NCBI RefSeq assembly: GCF_001570725.1
Contig: NZ_BCNV01000001.1
Span: 2,232,001 to 2,296,000 of the forward strand
Length of the DNA stretch: 64,000 bases
From: Paenibacillus amylolyticus
Lineage (GTDB): Bacteria; Bacillota; Bacilli; Paenibacillales; Paenibacillaceae
Direction of reading: 5' to 3'
This document shows, piece after piece, positions 52,008-61,900 of the stretch (its first letter is position 1; the number at the start of each line of letters is the position of its first letter). The notes under the pieces are model-generated. The model searched no databases, was not told the DNA's origin, and was given only the letters and a program-made list of their open reading frames with translations. Made by a program: the position numbers and the translations under genes.

Positions 52008-52427
52008 GTGGAGAATAGAAACTTTCTAAACTCGAATGAGATTTATCCCATACTTGACTTAATTCGTAGGGAGATGCAGAAGTCTGGTCTGTATACGGGC
52101 GGCGATGACCTCACAATCATAAACAGTGCTCCTGTAGAACCAAATGTAATTAACGTGGAAGCCCGTAGAGAGATGGCAGGATACTCCGCTCTCGTAACCT
52201 CAGTGGTTTACACCTATGACAATGGGACTATTGAAGTGCTGACGCTTGAGAGGGACGAGAATCTAATCGTTAACGGCTTCCTTATAGAGATAGCATATCC
52301 TTCCAGAATCAACGAGCAAATGGAAGAGGAAACGGATATCGCATCTTTTAGCACCATTAGAGGGACTATTATAAGGGAGAACGGGTTGTTCAGTAATCTG
52401 GAACTCGAATATATAAAGGGGGTGTAG
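52008..52427 (+). CDS. Small tail-cluster protein
   Basis: 139 residues from GTG at 52008, 5 bases after GAGGTG; the GTG at 51999 overlaps that site. Mixed alpha/beta with no recognised domain (ILDLIRREMQKSGLYTGGDDL, then an Ig-like run). The next gene starts 3 bases after its stop. Likely a baseplate component. Confidence 0.6.
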   Translation: MENRNFLNSNEIYPILDLIRREMQKSGLYTGGDDLTIINSAPVEPNVINVEARREMAGYSALVTSVVYTYDNGTIEVLTLERDENLIVNGFLIEIAYPSRINEQMEEETDIASFSTIRGTIIRENGLFSNLELEYIKGV

Positions 52428-52430
52428 TGA

Positions 52431-52817
52431 ATGTCTAGCGGCGCTAATTTTGCAAGTTACTTGGTAGGCGGTAGACTCGACCCTCCTTTTATGCCAACAA
52501 AAACAGAGCCGTACATTGAAGGGATTATGGTAGAGTCCCAAATGGCGGGCAAGGTCGAACATAAGCTAACCATTGAAGAAGATTGCGAACTGCTCTCTAT
52601 TGCAGTAGGCGTATCCAACTATGAAGCAAGGGACTACTGGAACTTGTATGTAGGGGAACGGCTAGTCTGTAAGAACATTTACACAAAGGATTTACCGGAG
52701 GGCATGTACTTGACGGCAATCATCCCGTGTAAGCAAGGGACGCAGATTCATTTTGAGTTCTTTAATGAGGGCGGCAAGCCCAAGGTCGTATGGGCAAACT
52801 ACCAAACTCTCAAGTAG
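52431..52817 (+). CDS. Tail-cluster protein, stand-alone copy of the YLVGGRLDPP module
   Basis: 128 residues, AAAGGGGGTG upstream. Shares YLVGGRLDPPFMPTK, the EARDYWNLYVG segment and an NIY/NIH stretch with residues 1-125 of the metalloprotease at 27397. The module is probably a beta-sandwich that sits on the tail. Its place in the distal tail cluster suggests it binds the tail tip or fibres, and gives a hint to how the protease could reach the virion. Confidence 0.65.
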   Translation: MSSGANFASYLVGGRLDPPFMPTKTEPYIEGIMVESQMAGKVEHKLTIEEDCELLSIAVGVSNYEARDYWNLYVGERLVCKNIYTKDLPEGMYLTAIIPCKQGTQIHFEFFNEGGKPKVVWANYQTLK

Positions 52818-52832
52818 GAAGAAGGTGAATAA

Positions 52833-55493
52833 ATGGCAGATACTTCATATCAACCGACGCCGTGGCTCGACACGACTATCAATGAAGAGTTCCTGCTGGA
52901 AGGGCTTGCTGGAATTATGACAGCCAATGGGTGGACAAAGGTTACTGAGTTTACCAAGGTCGTCTACTCTAACAAGCTAACAAAGCCTACAATCAAGCGG
53001 TTCTATCTTCCGCTGGCTAACCCTAAAATTGATTTGCCGAAGGTACTCAACGACGATTACTACATTTTCATTGATGGGAAGATTGCCCCAACATCCTATT
53101 ATACGGCGGTCAAGAATCCAGACGAGACAACCACGTTCACGTTTGAAGCAGGTGTGTCCGGTCAGGTAGCTATTTACTACAGCACAGTCGGGTCCACGGA
53201 TGCCTTCGACTTCTACGTGACCAAGCATATCATCGTCAAGAACATATCGGGAAACTTATTCGGTATGGCGATGATGGCAAAAGTCAATGAGCAGATTGGA
53301 CAGACAGGGTGCAAAGTACCATTTGCAATCTACGATAAAAATGCAGATTACGGTACGCAGTTGACACCGCAGGACAGCGGCGTATTCTCATGGGCCATCC
53401 AGAAGGCAAACGAAGATGCACTCTTTGAGCGACACACGCTTTACTTTTACCAGCTTGAAAAGTGGATTGGAAATGGGAAGATGTTGGTGGGTTGGGAGAA
53501 AACTGATGAACTGAAACGGGTTTCTCTGGACGTAGAGGTGCAGACAAGCATGTGGGGGCTGGACGATAACACGAATGCTCTTCAGTCGAGAATAACGGAC
53601 GCGTTCCCTCAGATGTATCAATCTCCAATCGTTACAGCAAGGACTCGTATTCCTCAGCTTGAACATACAGAGAAGATTGCTTTCGTGGACGTGAAGTATA
53701 CGAACTGGTGGGATGATAGCAAAGTGTTCGTCAAAGGATTCATTGACGGAAAAAGTATTATGTTAATCATCTTAGCTGACACTGCTCCGATTTGGGACAG
53801 CAATGCCGTACCTGCGATTCCTCTTTACATGGGAGACTTCGACGTAAATGGCCTGACTGAGGAAGTTATTAATCGGGATATCACGTTTGACTTCTACCGG
53901 AAGACGACTAAGACCTCGACAATCATCTCAGGAAAGCCAATGGTCAATGCAGGTTCTTATGTAAAGGTTTGGCTCATGGGTGACACGGACGGCGACATGC
54001 CTGACGAAGCAGTCAAACTAACCATTGCAGGACAGGAGATTGGTCGGTTCAACACTGTGGGGGCGAAAGAACCGTCAAACAACAAGAATGATGCTCAGTT
54101 GATGGGTCAGTTTGATATCACAGGTATCGAGGGTATGTCCTCCGTAACCATTGAAGCAGAAAGTGGGGATGGGGTAAGTGGTTACACTCCGGTATCCGGT
54201 CGAATGTTCCTTGAGGTGCATATCGAGACCAATAGGAACGCTGAGGGAGCACCGTCTGCTCTGTTCTCAGGAACAGCGTACAACAAAGAGGGGGCAGACG
54301 TAGAAGCCGCACTCAAACAGTCAGCTAAGTTCGATTACGATGATGCGTCAGTTAAGCAAGAGATTCTACTGCCTGTTATGAAGGAATACCCCCACTACCC
54401 AAGTAACGGCGTTGACTCAATCATGGTCAAACGTAACAAGTTCGGAGCAAGGTATCAGGCGCATTACCTGTCATGGAATGTACCGTCAAACACTATGCCG
54501 CCACCCAGGGAAGATTCTGACGGACACAAGCACCCAAGAGCATGGAAGGATTACATGAATGAACAATACAAGTACCAGTTTAGTCCTTCAAGGTATAGTG
54601 GCAAAGCCCATTCATCCCGTGCGCTCCTGGTTCATCCTGAAGATGGCACGTTCGGAACACTGCGAAACGTTATTTTAACGTCTCCCTTAACTATAATGAA
54701 TGGTGACGAGTTAAAGGCTGTGAGGGATTACTGCGATGACGAGAATAGGTATGAAGTTTATTCCTACTACTTGGTCGAAGGCATCTCGCCACTGACAAAG
54801 AGACCTGCAACGCCGTTCAGACCTGCCGCACTAGGCATCCTGAAGGCGGGCTACACTCTCCCTGAGATTCCTCCTGCACCACCTGAGCCACCAGCCTTGA
54901 TTCTAACCATCGACCCTGCTTACTCAAGTGTAGAAGAGGAAACACCAATCAGGTTTACTTCTATCTACAGTAAACACTCTCCCATTACAAACTTCAAGTG
55001 GGAAGTAGCAAGCGATGTGAACAAGGGAAGCTATACGGTCGATAATGCAACATTTACGTTCAACAATGTCGGCACGTATTCGGTCAAGCTTACGGTGTGG
55101 AATGAATTAGGTCAGAAGGCAACGGGTACGGCGACCGTATCGGTAACTGCCAAGTACGTTCCACCACCACCTGCTCCACCACCACCCGCAAACACATTGC
55201 AGTGCGGTAAGCTGAACGACTCTGGCGGCGGTGCTTACACCGAAAAACTCCATGAGATGGGTAACACGTCTGGACGAGTGGTAATCACCTACAACATGTA
55301 CGGAGTAGCTGACCGAATGGATGTTTACTATCAGAATCAGTTGCTTGCAAGCACGAACACTGAGGTATCCAATGGCGGTTCGCTTCAGTTCCAGTACAGT
55401 CCTGTGGGCGGTGTGACGCAAATTAAAGTAGTGATGAGTTCTAGTTCAGGTTCAGGTTCATCGTGGGAATACTTGGTAAACTGCCCTGTGTAA
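52833..55493 (+). CDS. Distal tail protein with PKD domain and C-terminal binding domain
   Basis: 886 residues, GAAGGTGAA upstream. The first 110 residues resemble the starts of the next two genes (LLEGLAGIMTANGWTKVTEF here). Residues about 500-680 share long blocks with the protein at 55539, such as KFGARYQAHYLSWNVPSNTM, SPSRYSGKAHSS and YYLVEGISPLTK. After a Pro-rich linker comes a PKD domain (about 687-770), a second Pro-rich linker, and a 100-residue C-terminal domain ending SWEYLVNCP, a type often found at tips of surface and tail adhesins. It is likely a baseplate or fibre protein that touches the host. Confidence 0.75.
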   Translation: MADTSYQPTPWLDTTINEEFLLEGLAGIMTANGWTKVTEFTKVVYSNKLTKPTIKRFYLPLANPKIDLPKVLNDDYYIFIDGKIAPTSYYTAVKNPDETTTFTFEAGVSGQVAIYYSTVGSTDAFDFYVTKHIIVKNISGNLFGMAMMAKVNEQIGQTGCKVPFAIYDKNADYGTQLTPQDSGVFSWAIQKANEDALFERHTLYFYQLEKWIGNGKMLVGWEKTDELKRVSLDVEVQTSMWGLDDNTNALQSRITDAFPQMYQSPIVTARTRIPQLEHTEKIAFVDVKYTNWWDDSKVFVKGFIDGKSIMLIILADTAPIWDSNAVPAIPLYMGDFDVNGLTEEVINRDITFDFYRKTTKTSTIISGKPMVNAGSYVKVWLMGDTDGDMPDEAVKLTIAGQEIGRFNTVGAKEPSNNKNDAQLMGQFDITGIEGMSSVTIEAESGDGVSGYTPVSGRMFLEVHIETNRNAEGAPSALFSGTAYNKEGADVEAALKQSAKFDYDDASVKQEILLPVMKEYPHYPSNGVDSIMVKRNKFGARYQAHYLSWNVPSNTMPPPREDSDGHKHPRAWKDYMNEQYKYQFSPSRYSGKAHSSRALLVHPEDGTFGTLRNVILTSPLTIMNGDELKAVRDYCDDENRYEVYSYYLVEGISPLTKRPATPFRPAALGILKAGYTLPEIPPAPPEPPALILTIDPAYSSVEEETPIRFTSIYSKHSPITNFKWEVASDVNKGSYTVDNATFTFNNVGTYSVKLTVWNELGQKATGTATVSVTAKYVPPPPAPPPPANTLQCGKLNDSGGGAYTEKLHEMGNTSGRVVITYNMYGVADRMDVYYQNQLLASTNTEVSNGGSLQFQYSPVGGVTQIKVVMSSSSGSGSSWEYLVNCPV

Positions 55494-55538
55494 TAACAGG
55501 GCTTCATACAAGCAAATAAGTGAAGGGGTGTTATTTAA

Positions 55539-57014
55539 ATGCCATTTATCGACACAACGCCTGCATCTTTTATCCCAAAGGTAACGGAGCAGGATATACA
55601 ACCGCGTTTGGGCGACCTGCTTGCTACTCAAGGGTGGGAGACGGTAGCAAACTTTAAGAAAGTGACATTTGATTCAGGCATAATGCGAAGCACTTATACC
55701 GGACTTGATACTACTGACATTCCGATTTACGTAGCAGAGCATTTCATCTACAAGAACACGGAGGGTAAGATGTTCGGGGTAGCTGTCCTTGGTACTTGGA
55801 ATCAGAATCTAGGTGTGCTGAGAAAGTTAAACAAGTCCCCTGACACTAAAGCACCTGCTCCTGCGACACTCCAAGTATTCTCTGAATGGGCGACAAACGA
55901 GTTCCGTAAGTACCGTTCTCCACAAACCTTGTACTTTTACATGGTCGAGAACCTTGCTGGACTGACTACAAACAACCCTGACATTACATTGCCTTGGCTA
56001 AATACCTCAGAACTCAAGAGGGCAGTGTTGGATATCGAAGTTGAAGTTTCAGGTTGGGTGGGCACAGGTGCATCAGCTACTTTTACAGTAACTAAAGCTG
56101 AAGGTAATCGGATGCAGTCTCCTATTATGCAAGCTGGTCTTCGGACAAACCTGCTGGAAAATTACTATGATGACACTATCAACTACGCCATTCAGAATAC
56201 GAACTGGTGGGCTGACTCTGAAATCTCCATTAAAGGTCACTTGAACGGAGAAAGCCTGTTCTTCATCATCCAGTGTGATAATGTACCCGCACCGGAAGGG
56301 AATCTTGTTCCAGTCATTCCTCTTTACTTCGGTAAGCTAGATGCTATTGAAGAAGGTGACGATGCTTATGCAATGTTCACGGGTAGTGTGCCTATCGTAT
56401 CTAGTACAGGTACGGCGGGGCTGACAGCAATCTCCGAATACGACTTTGATGACACCGCGAAGAAGCAACCAAACATCATGCCGCTCATGAAGTCTTATCC
56501 TAAGTTCCCTGCGAACGGTTTGGATAACATCATGGTAAGCCGTGGTAAACTAGGTGCTCGTTATCAGGCTTACTACCTGTCGTGGAACGCCCCTGCAAAT
56601 GCTATCCCTCCAATGCGTACTTCAGTGGATGGTAAGAGAGATTACCCAAGGGCTTGGAACAACGCTGAGAATCCTCTTTACAAGTATTCCTTTAACCCAT
56701 CCCGATACAGCGGTAAGGTTCACACCTCCAAGCTGTACGTAGTACATCCAGAAGAAGGGGTGAGGGGAGCACTGAAGGATACTATCGCATTGTCGGCGCT
56801 GTCCTTTAACGCTAACAAGTTGCGTGTAAAGAAGGAGCATTGCCCTGACGAGTTCGATGTATTCCGTTACTTCTTGGTCGAAGGCGTATCGCCACTGACC
56901 AGCAAGCCAGGAACTCAGTACCGCCCAGCGGGTATCGGATTGTACTTCAACACAGTCAATGACGAAGGAGTAGAAGTTACTTCTACGCCCCCAACCCCGC
57001 CTGTAAACCCATAA
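55539..57014 (+). CDS. Distal tail protein, paralogue 2
   Basis: 491 residues, AAGGGGTG upstream. Shares an N-terminal GDLLATQGWETVANFKKVTF region and long C-terminal blocks (LGARYQAYYLSWNAPANAI, NPSRYSGKVHTS, RYFLVEGVSPLTSK) with the protein at 52833, but lacks the PKD and tip domains. Probably part of the same baseplate ring or fibre base. Confidence 0.72.
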   Translation: MPFIDTTPASFIPKVTEQDIQPRLGDLLATQGWETVANFKKVTFDSGIMRSTYTGLDTTDIPIYVAEHFIYKNTEGKMFGVAVLGTWNQNLGVLRKLNKSPDTKAPAPATLQVFSEWATNEFRKYRSPQTLYFYMVENLAGLTTNNPDITLPWLNTSELKRAVLDIEVEVSGWVGTGASATFTVTKAEGNRMQSPIMQAGLRTNLLENYYDDTINYAIQNTNWWADSEISIKGHLNGESLFFIIQCDNVPAPEGNLVPVIPLYFGKLDAIEEGDDAYAMFTGSVPIVSSTGTAGLTAISEYDFDDTAKKQPNIMPLMKSYPKFPANGLDNIMVSRGKLGARYQAYYLSWNAPANAIPPMRTSVDGKRDYPRAWNNAENPLYKYSFNPSRYSGKVHTSKLYVVHPEEGVRGALKDTIALSALSFNANKLRVKKEHCPDEFDVFRYFLVEGVSPLTSKPGTQYRPAGIGLYFNTVNDEGVEVTSTPPTPPVNP

Positions 57015-57022
57015 AAAATAAG

Positions 57023-57046
57023 CCCTGCCGTGTAAAATCGGCGGGG
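57023..57046 (+). other. Hairpin between paralogues 2 and 3
   Basis: CCCTGCCG and CGGCGGGG pair across an 8-base loop; no T-run follows. Confidence 0.5.
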
Positions 57047-57072
57047 AAATTCTAAACGAGAGGTGATCTATT

Positions 57073-58893
57073 GTGAGTTGGTTTGATGGAGATTCCACGA
57101 TTCAGCTATTCCCCAAAGACCTTGAAGCGCTATTTAACTCCAAGGGATGGGATACATTCATTAAGTACCGCTCTGTATCGCAGGACGGTCTCAAGTTCGC
57201 AGAAGTCCGCTTGTTCAGGTCTCTTGGCTCGGATAATCAAATGCGTAACTTCGGCATGGTTTACGGCTACGGTAAGAAGAGTACCCCTGCATTGGGTGAG
57301 CAAGAGTTTATTTCTCAGAACTCCGTTCTTGGTGAGTTGATTAGAGATGAGACCTTGAATACCAAGTTCCAGTACCAAGTATTCCCTGTAATCGCAGACT
57401 CGGCAATTATCTACAAGAACGGTAACGCCGTGCCTTCCACGGATTACTTACTGGATGCAATGAAGGGCGTAGTTACGTTCACTTCTGCTCCTGAACCTAC
57501 AGACGCAATCACATCCAACTATTCCCCATCCCCAATTGCACCACAACCAGTGAAGCGTATGTACTTCTTCACATTTGATGACGTGCGAGGCGAACGTATT
57601 GTACAAGGCGTAAGCGGTACTGTAGTAATCGGAGACCCTGAATCCATTTTACCTGATGGTGACGGAACTAAGAAATTGTTCCCAATCCCTACTGTAGCAA
57701 CGATTAAACCTGACACTGTTCGGGTTTATGTAAATCAGGTCGAACAAGCCGCAACTAATTACACAGTTGACTACACTAATAATACTGTAACGTTCATTGG
57801 AAAAGCACCGGACGCAGGGGCAGAACTTCACGCATCTTACGTTAAAATTCTGAACGCCACAGGAACACAAACCCTGAACTACGGTGATATTATGGTTAAG
57901 AACTTTGACCCTGATAAACCTACCGACCTGATGAACGCTGTGTACTCGTCCATTTACTACATCTATCCGTCCTTGCCAACGGCTTTGTCCTTCACTCCGT
58001 TGCAGAACTTTGATAGAGGATGGCAACGCGACAGCACGATGTACTTTTGGGGGAATGTGACCAAAGACCGCATTGTAATGTTCTTCCGTCCAGACCCAAC
58101 TCCGGGCGCAGAGAACACGTACTTCGCTCCATTGTACATCGGGCGGCTGACGACCCTCGGTAAAGCCCCTCGTAAGAACAACGTCATTATCTCCGGTTGC
58201 CGTGAAGCCGATGAAGTTGTTTGGAAGAAGGACATGAAGTTGGGTGCAGTTTACGTGGACTACGGAAACAACACTTCCAACGGAAACCGTGGGGTACAGT
58301 TACAGCAGTCTATTGGTGGTACGTACTACCAACAGCATTACCTCGCATTCATTACGCACGATAAGAGCATTGATGCGGGCGAAACCCGATTTAACCCATC
58401 GGTATATAGTGGCAAGTACCACATTTCTCCGATGTACATTGTTCACCCGAATGATGGCTTTGTAGGCAAGCTGGATGAGTGTTATGCCGTCCACCCTAAG
58501 AACATTTCTCAGTTGGATGAACTCGAAGTAGTTGAGACTTCTGACCATGAGGAATTGGGCAAGGGCAACGGAGTAAACAAAGTCTTCCACATGGCTCACT
58601 CGCCATCCCTGAAGGATGACGGTACGCCGTTCAAGCTTGAGGTTCAGGTGGATTGTGTAGACCAAACGCTCGGCACGGACTACATGGTTGATATCGAGAC
58701 GAAGACAATCAGTTTCCTTGAGGGTAAAGAACCTGCCGCTGAAGCGGAAGTTCTTGCTACTTACGAGTACAAGCAACTGTACCGCTACACTTTGGCAGAC
58801 ACACCTGTTAGCCCGTTCACTCTATCTAACATGTCACCGTTTGCTCCAATTGGCCTAGGCATCCTAAAAGAAACGCTTAAAAAGAACTCGTAA
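57073..58893 (+). CDS. Distal tail protein, paralogue 3
   Basis: 606 residues from GTG with GAGAGGTGAT upstream. The opening (LFPKDLEALFNSKGWDTFIKYRSV) and the late blocks (GGTYYQQHYLAFITHDKSI, NPSVYSGKYHISPMYIVHP, FAPIGLGILK) relate it to the two genes before. It has gained two copies of an insert of the type LPDGDGTKKLFPIPTV / KGNGVNKVFHMAHSP each followed by a YMVDIETKTISFL-like strand, a repeated small beta domain. Role as for its paralogues. Confidence 0.72.
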   Translation: MSWFDGDSTIQLFPKDLEALFNSKGWDTFIKYRSVSQDGLKFAEVRLFRSLGSDNQMRNFGMVYGYGKKSTPALGEQEFISQNSVLGELIRDETLNTKFQYQVFPVIADSAIIYKNGNAVPSTDYLLDAMKGVVTFTSAPEPTDAITSNYSPSPIAPQPVKRMYFFTFDDVRGERIVQGVSGTVVIGDPESILPDGDGTKKLFPIPTVATIKPDTVRVYVNQVEQAATNYTVDYTNNTVTFIGKAPDAGAELHASYVKILNATGTQTLNYGDIMVKNFDPDKPTDLMNAVYSSIYYIYPSLPTALSFTPLQNFDRGWQRDSTMYFWGNVTKDRIVMFFRPDPTPGAENTYFAPLYIGRLTTLGKAPRKNNVIISGCREADEVVWKKDMKLGAVYVDYGNNTSNGNRGVQLQQSIGGTYYQQHYLAFITHDKSIDAGETRFNPSVYSGKYHISPMYIVHPNDGFVGKLDECYAVHPKNISQLDELEVVETSDHEELGKGNGVNKVFHMAHSPSLKDDGTPFKLEVQVDCVDQTLGTDYMVDIETKTISFLEGKEPAAEAEVLATYEYKQLYRYTLADTPVSPFTLSNMSPFAPIGLGILKETLKKNS

Positions 58894-58919
58894 TCTATAG
58901 TATGGGAGGTTGGCGGTGA

Positions 58920-61900
58920 ATGATGAACGGTAAGAAATCTTACCTAATCAGCTTCACCGCCCTTTTTTCTAAAAGGGGCTATGAACTGAAAATTGGGTTT
59001 GAACAAATTATCAATGCTAACAATCAATATCACCTGACCGCTCCCGTTAACAGTACCTATAAGACATTGATTGAGGATACCATGAAGAACGCAAACAAAG
59101 CCCCTCATTCGGCTACCGGATTATTCGGGCGGCTAGGGAGTGCTGAGTACATCACTCAGTATGACGGCTTTGAAGTAGAGACTGTAGTAGCTTCTATCGT
59201 ATCGTACCTGTCAGGCATCCATAAGTATTTTAACGGCGAAACAGTCACAGACGGAACAACAGATGGACAGCAGGATGCATGTAGTCTTGAGCAGATACTC
59301 GAAGCTGAAGGTGCGGCGGTAAGTGAAGGCAGTCGGATAGACAAATTTTCACACCTTGAAGAACTGGCTTCCGGTGATCTTTATGACGTTAAGGTCTCCG
59401 TTGCAGAAGGTAATAGGGTTTCCATTTCCCTGTCCAACAAACAAAGTGTAATACACGCGCTCGAATCCACCGTATCCGGTATCTCACAAGACACTCAGAT
59501 GGGCGGAATTAAATCCGCAGAGAACGGTGTCCGGTTGAATGCTGAAGAAGGACGGGCGGTACTTTCCAACATCGTCCGCAGTATCTTAGATGGGGAGATG
59601 GCTTTAACCAGCGTAGCTACCCATGACCCTGACATTAGCGTGGTAGGGGAACTACAGTATACGGAAATAGGTGAGGTTGGGTTTGACAGGGCTGTCAGTG
59701 ATTCTTATCCATTGGAGTATGCAGTCCTTGTAAGTGAGGGTAGTGAGCAAGGGTATGAACTCGCAGAGATAGCAGTAAAGGGATCTTCTCTGGAAGTTTA
59801 CGTGCTGATGGATACTCGACAGGAGGGTACTCTTGAGGGCAGGGAGGAAGCAAGACAGCTGGAAGTCAAGGAGGATGCTTTCGTTTCTCGGACAGAGACC
59901 GGACATCTGGATATGGTATTTGATGCTCAGACAGGAACACCTGTTTACGCTGAAAAGAGGAATGAAGCAGAACTTACGCTTACCACGGTAGCCGACACAT
60001 ACGGTCGCGGTGAAGCTGAGATGAATGAACACTTACCGGCAGAGACCCTTTACAACGAACCAACCATCTTGAATGAGTATGTGATGGTGGACACGAATAA
60101 GGACGTAGACCTTCAGCCTTTTACTGAGGTTCGTACGTACCAGAACGCCGATGCTCAGGAGTTTATTCAGACGGATACAGTTATGCAAGCAAGCCAGCAG
60201 GATGACGTAAGAGGTGAGTTGATTCAGCCTGTTTACGATGGTCAAGTGGAAAGGGTCTTGGTACAGGGAGAGAACGTACAGGATGCCGCAATGCAGGAGA
60301 GTTTGATGTACGACACTTTAGTCAATACACAGACGGACGAGCAGACCACCGCTGTTACCTACGAGAACGGGCACAGCATCGAATTCTTATCCAGGGCAAC
60401 CTCTCAGGTGAAGGACGCTAGAATCGAATCTACTCAGTCTGTGGACACAAGTGTCTCAGCAGATATGCAGGAGTTCCTGACCTACGATACAAGGCAGGAC
60501 AGTGAACTTGAGACGTTCACTAGAGCGGAAAGTTGGGCTAACTCACTGCTCTTGATTGACCGGACGGTGACGGCTGACACAGAGCAAGAGGGCAGGCAGT
60601 CACTCGAACTGGAAAGCGGTAAGATTGAGATGGAGTATATGGCGGGCGTTGAAAGTTTAGACCAATCATACTACTTCGATAAGCACATCACCAATTCCTC
60701 ATTTTCAAGCTCAGATAGTGTCAAGGATGCCACTGAGAGCCTTCTTGTAAATGTAGAGTACACTTCGGACACGGCTAAAGCAGGAAGCCTTACAGACGCT
60801 TCTAGCGCTATCGGAGACAACGAAGGTTACCTCAAACTGGTATCCCAAGGAAGTGCCGTACAGGAATACAATGCTGACATTGACGATTTTAGGGATGTTA
60901 CGTATGTGAGCGGTGACGGAGCTATCCAGCTTATCAGTGACGCAGAAGTTTACGTGGGCGGCGACCCACTGGTTGATAGATTCATAGAAGCTACCGATAA
61001 GAGTGACAAAATGGATGCAGAAGTCGAAGAGTGGACGGAAGCTGGCATGTCGAAGCGCACACAGGCAGAGGTAGAATCCCTTTATACGTTCGAGCAGATT
61101 CAGGGAGCGATTGCAGAATCGCCTGAAATACTGAAGGCGGTACGACTCATGGAAATTATGTACGGCTCAAAAGCGGTAGATTTGATTGAAGCAGGGATGG
61201 AGAACATCATCCAAGATAGCATCACTCAAGGTTTCACACAAGCTGATTTCCCTGCCATTACGCAGACGGTAATCGAGGAGCTGAAACAGGCGGGGGCAGG
61301 GGTTATGGTTATTGCTTCCAATCAGGAAGAGGTGCACGTCGAACACAACAAGGGGGCAGACCAGACAGCAGAGTCTCCGACGACCGGACGGTACGTAGTA
61401 GAACCGGAGGGAACGATGCCGCAGGGAATTTCAGGTGCTTCCTTATCGGACTTCAAGCAGACTGCAGACATTACTGAAATAAGTAGGGCAATTGCTGAAG
61501 CCAACAAGCACATCGGAGTCATTCAAGGACTGGACAAGGCAGAGCAGAAGACCTTCGGTGAAGGTGTTAAGCAGACAGGACTCACTGCGGCAGAGACCGA
61601 CATTACAAGGGACAGTGTAGTTCACTTACCTGAGACGGCGTTATCTGACCCTACTGCTGAAGGTGTAGGTACAAAGCTTGAGACAGGTTTGGCGGGCATG
61701 GGATATGAAGGTGAGGTAGAAAGACCGGACACAGCCAACCAAGTAACAAGTGTAGAGGCAATCAAGCAGGATATGGAGTCCGCCGTACACTCTGACAGCA
61801 AGCATGTAAGCTATAAACACAAGACTGAGACAGCGTTATCTAACCCTACTGCTGAAGGTGTAGGTACAAAGCTTGAGATAGGTTTGGCGGGCATGGGGTA

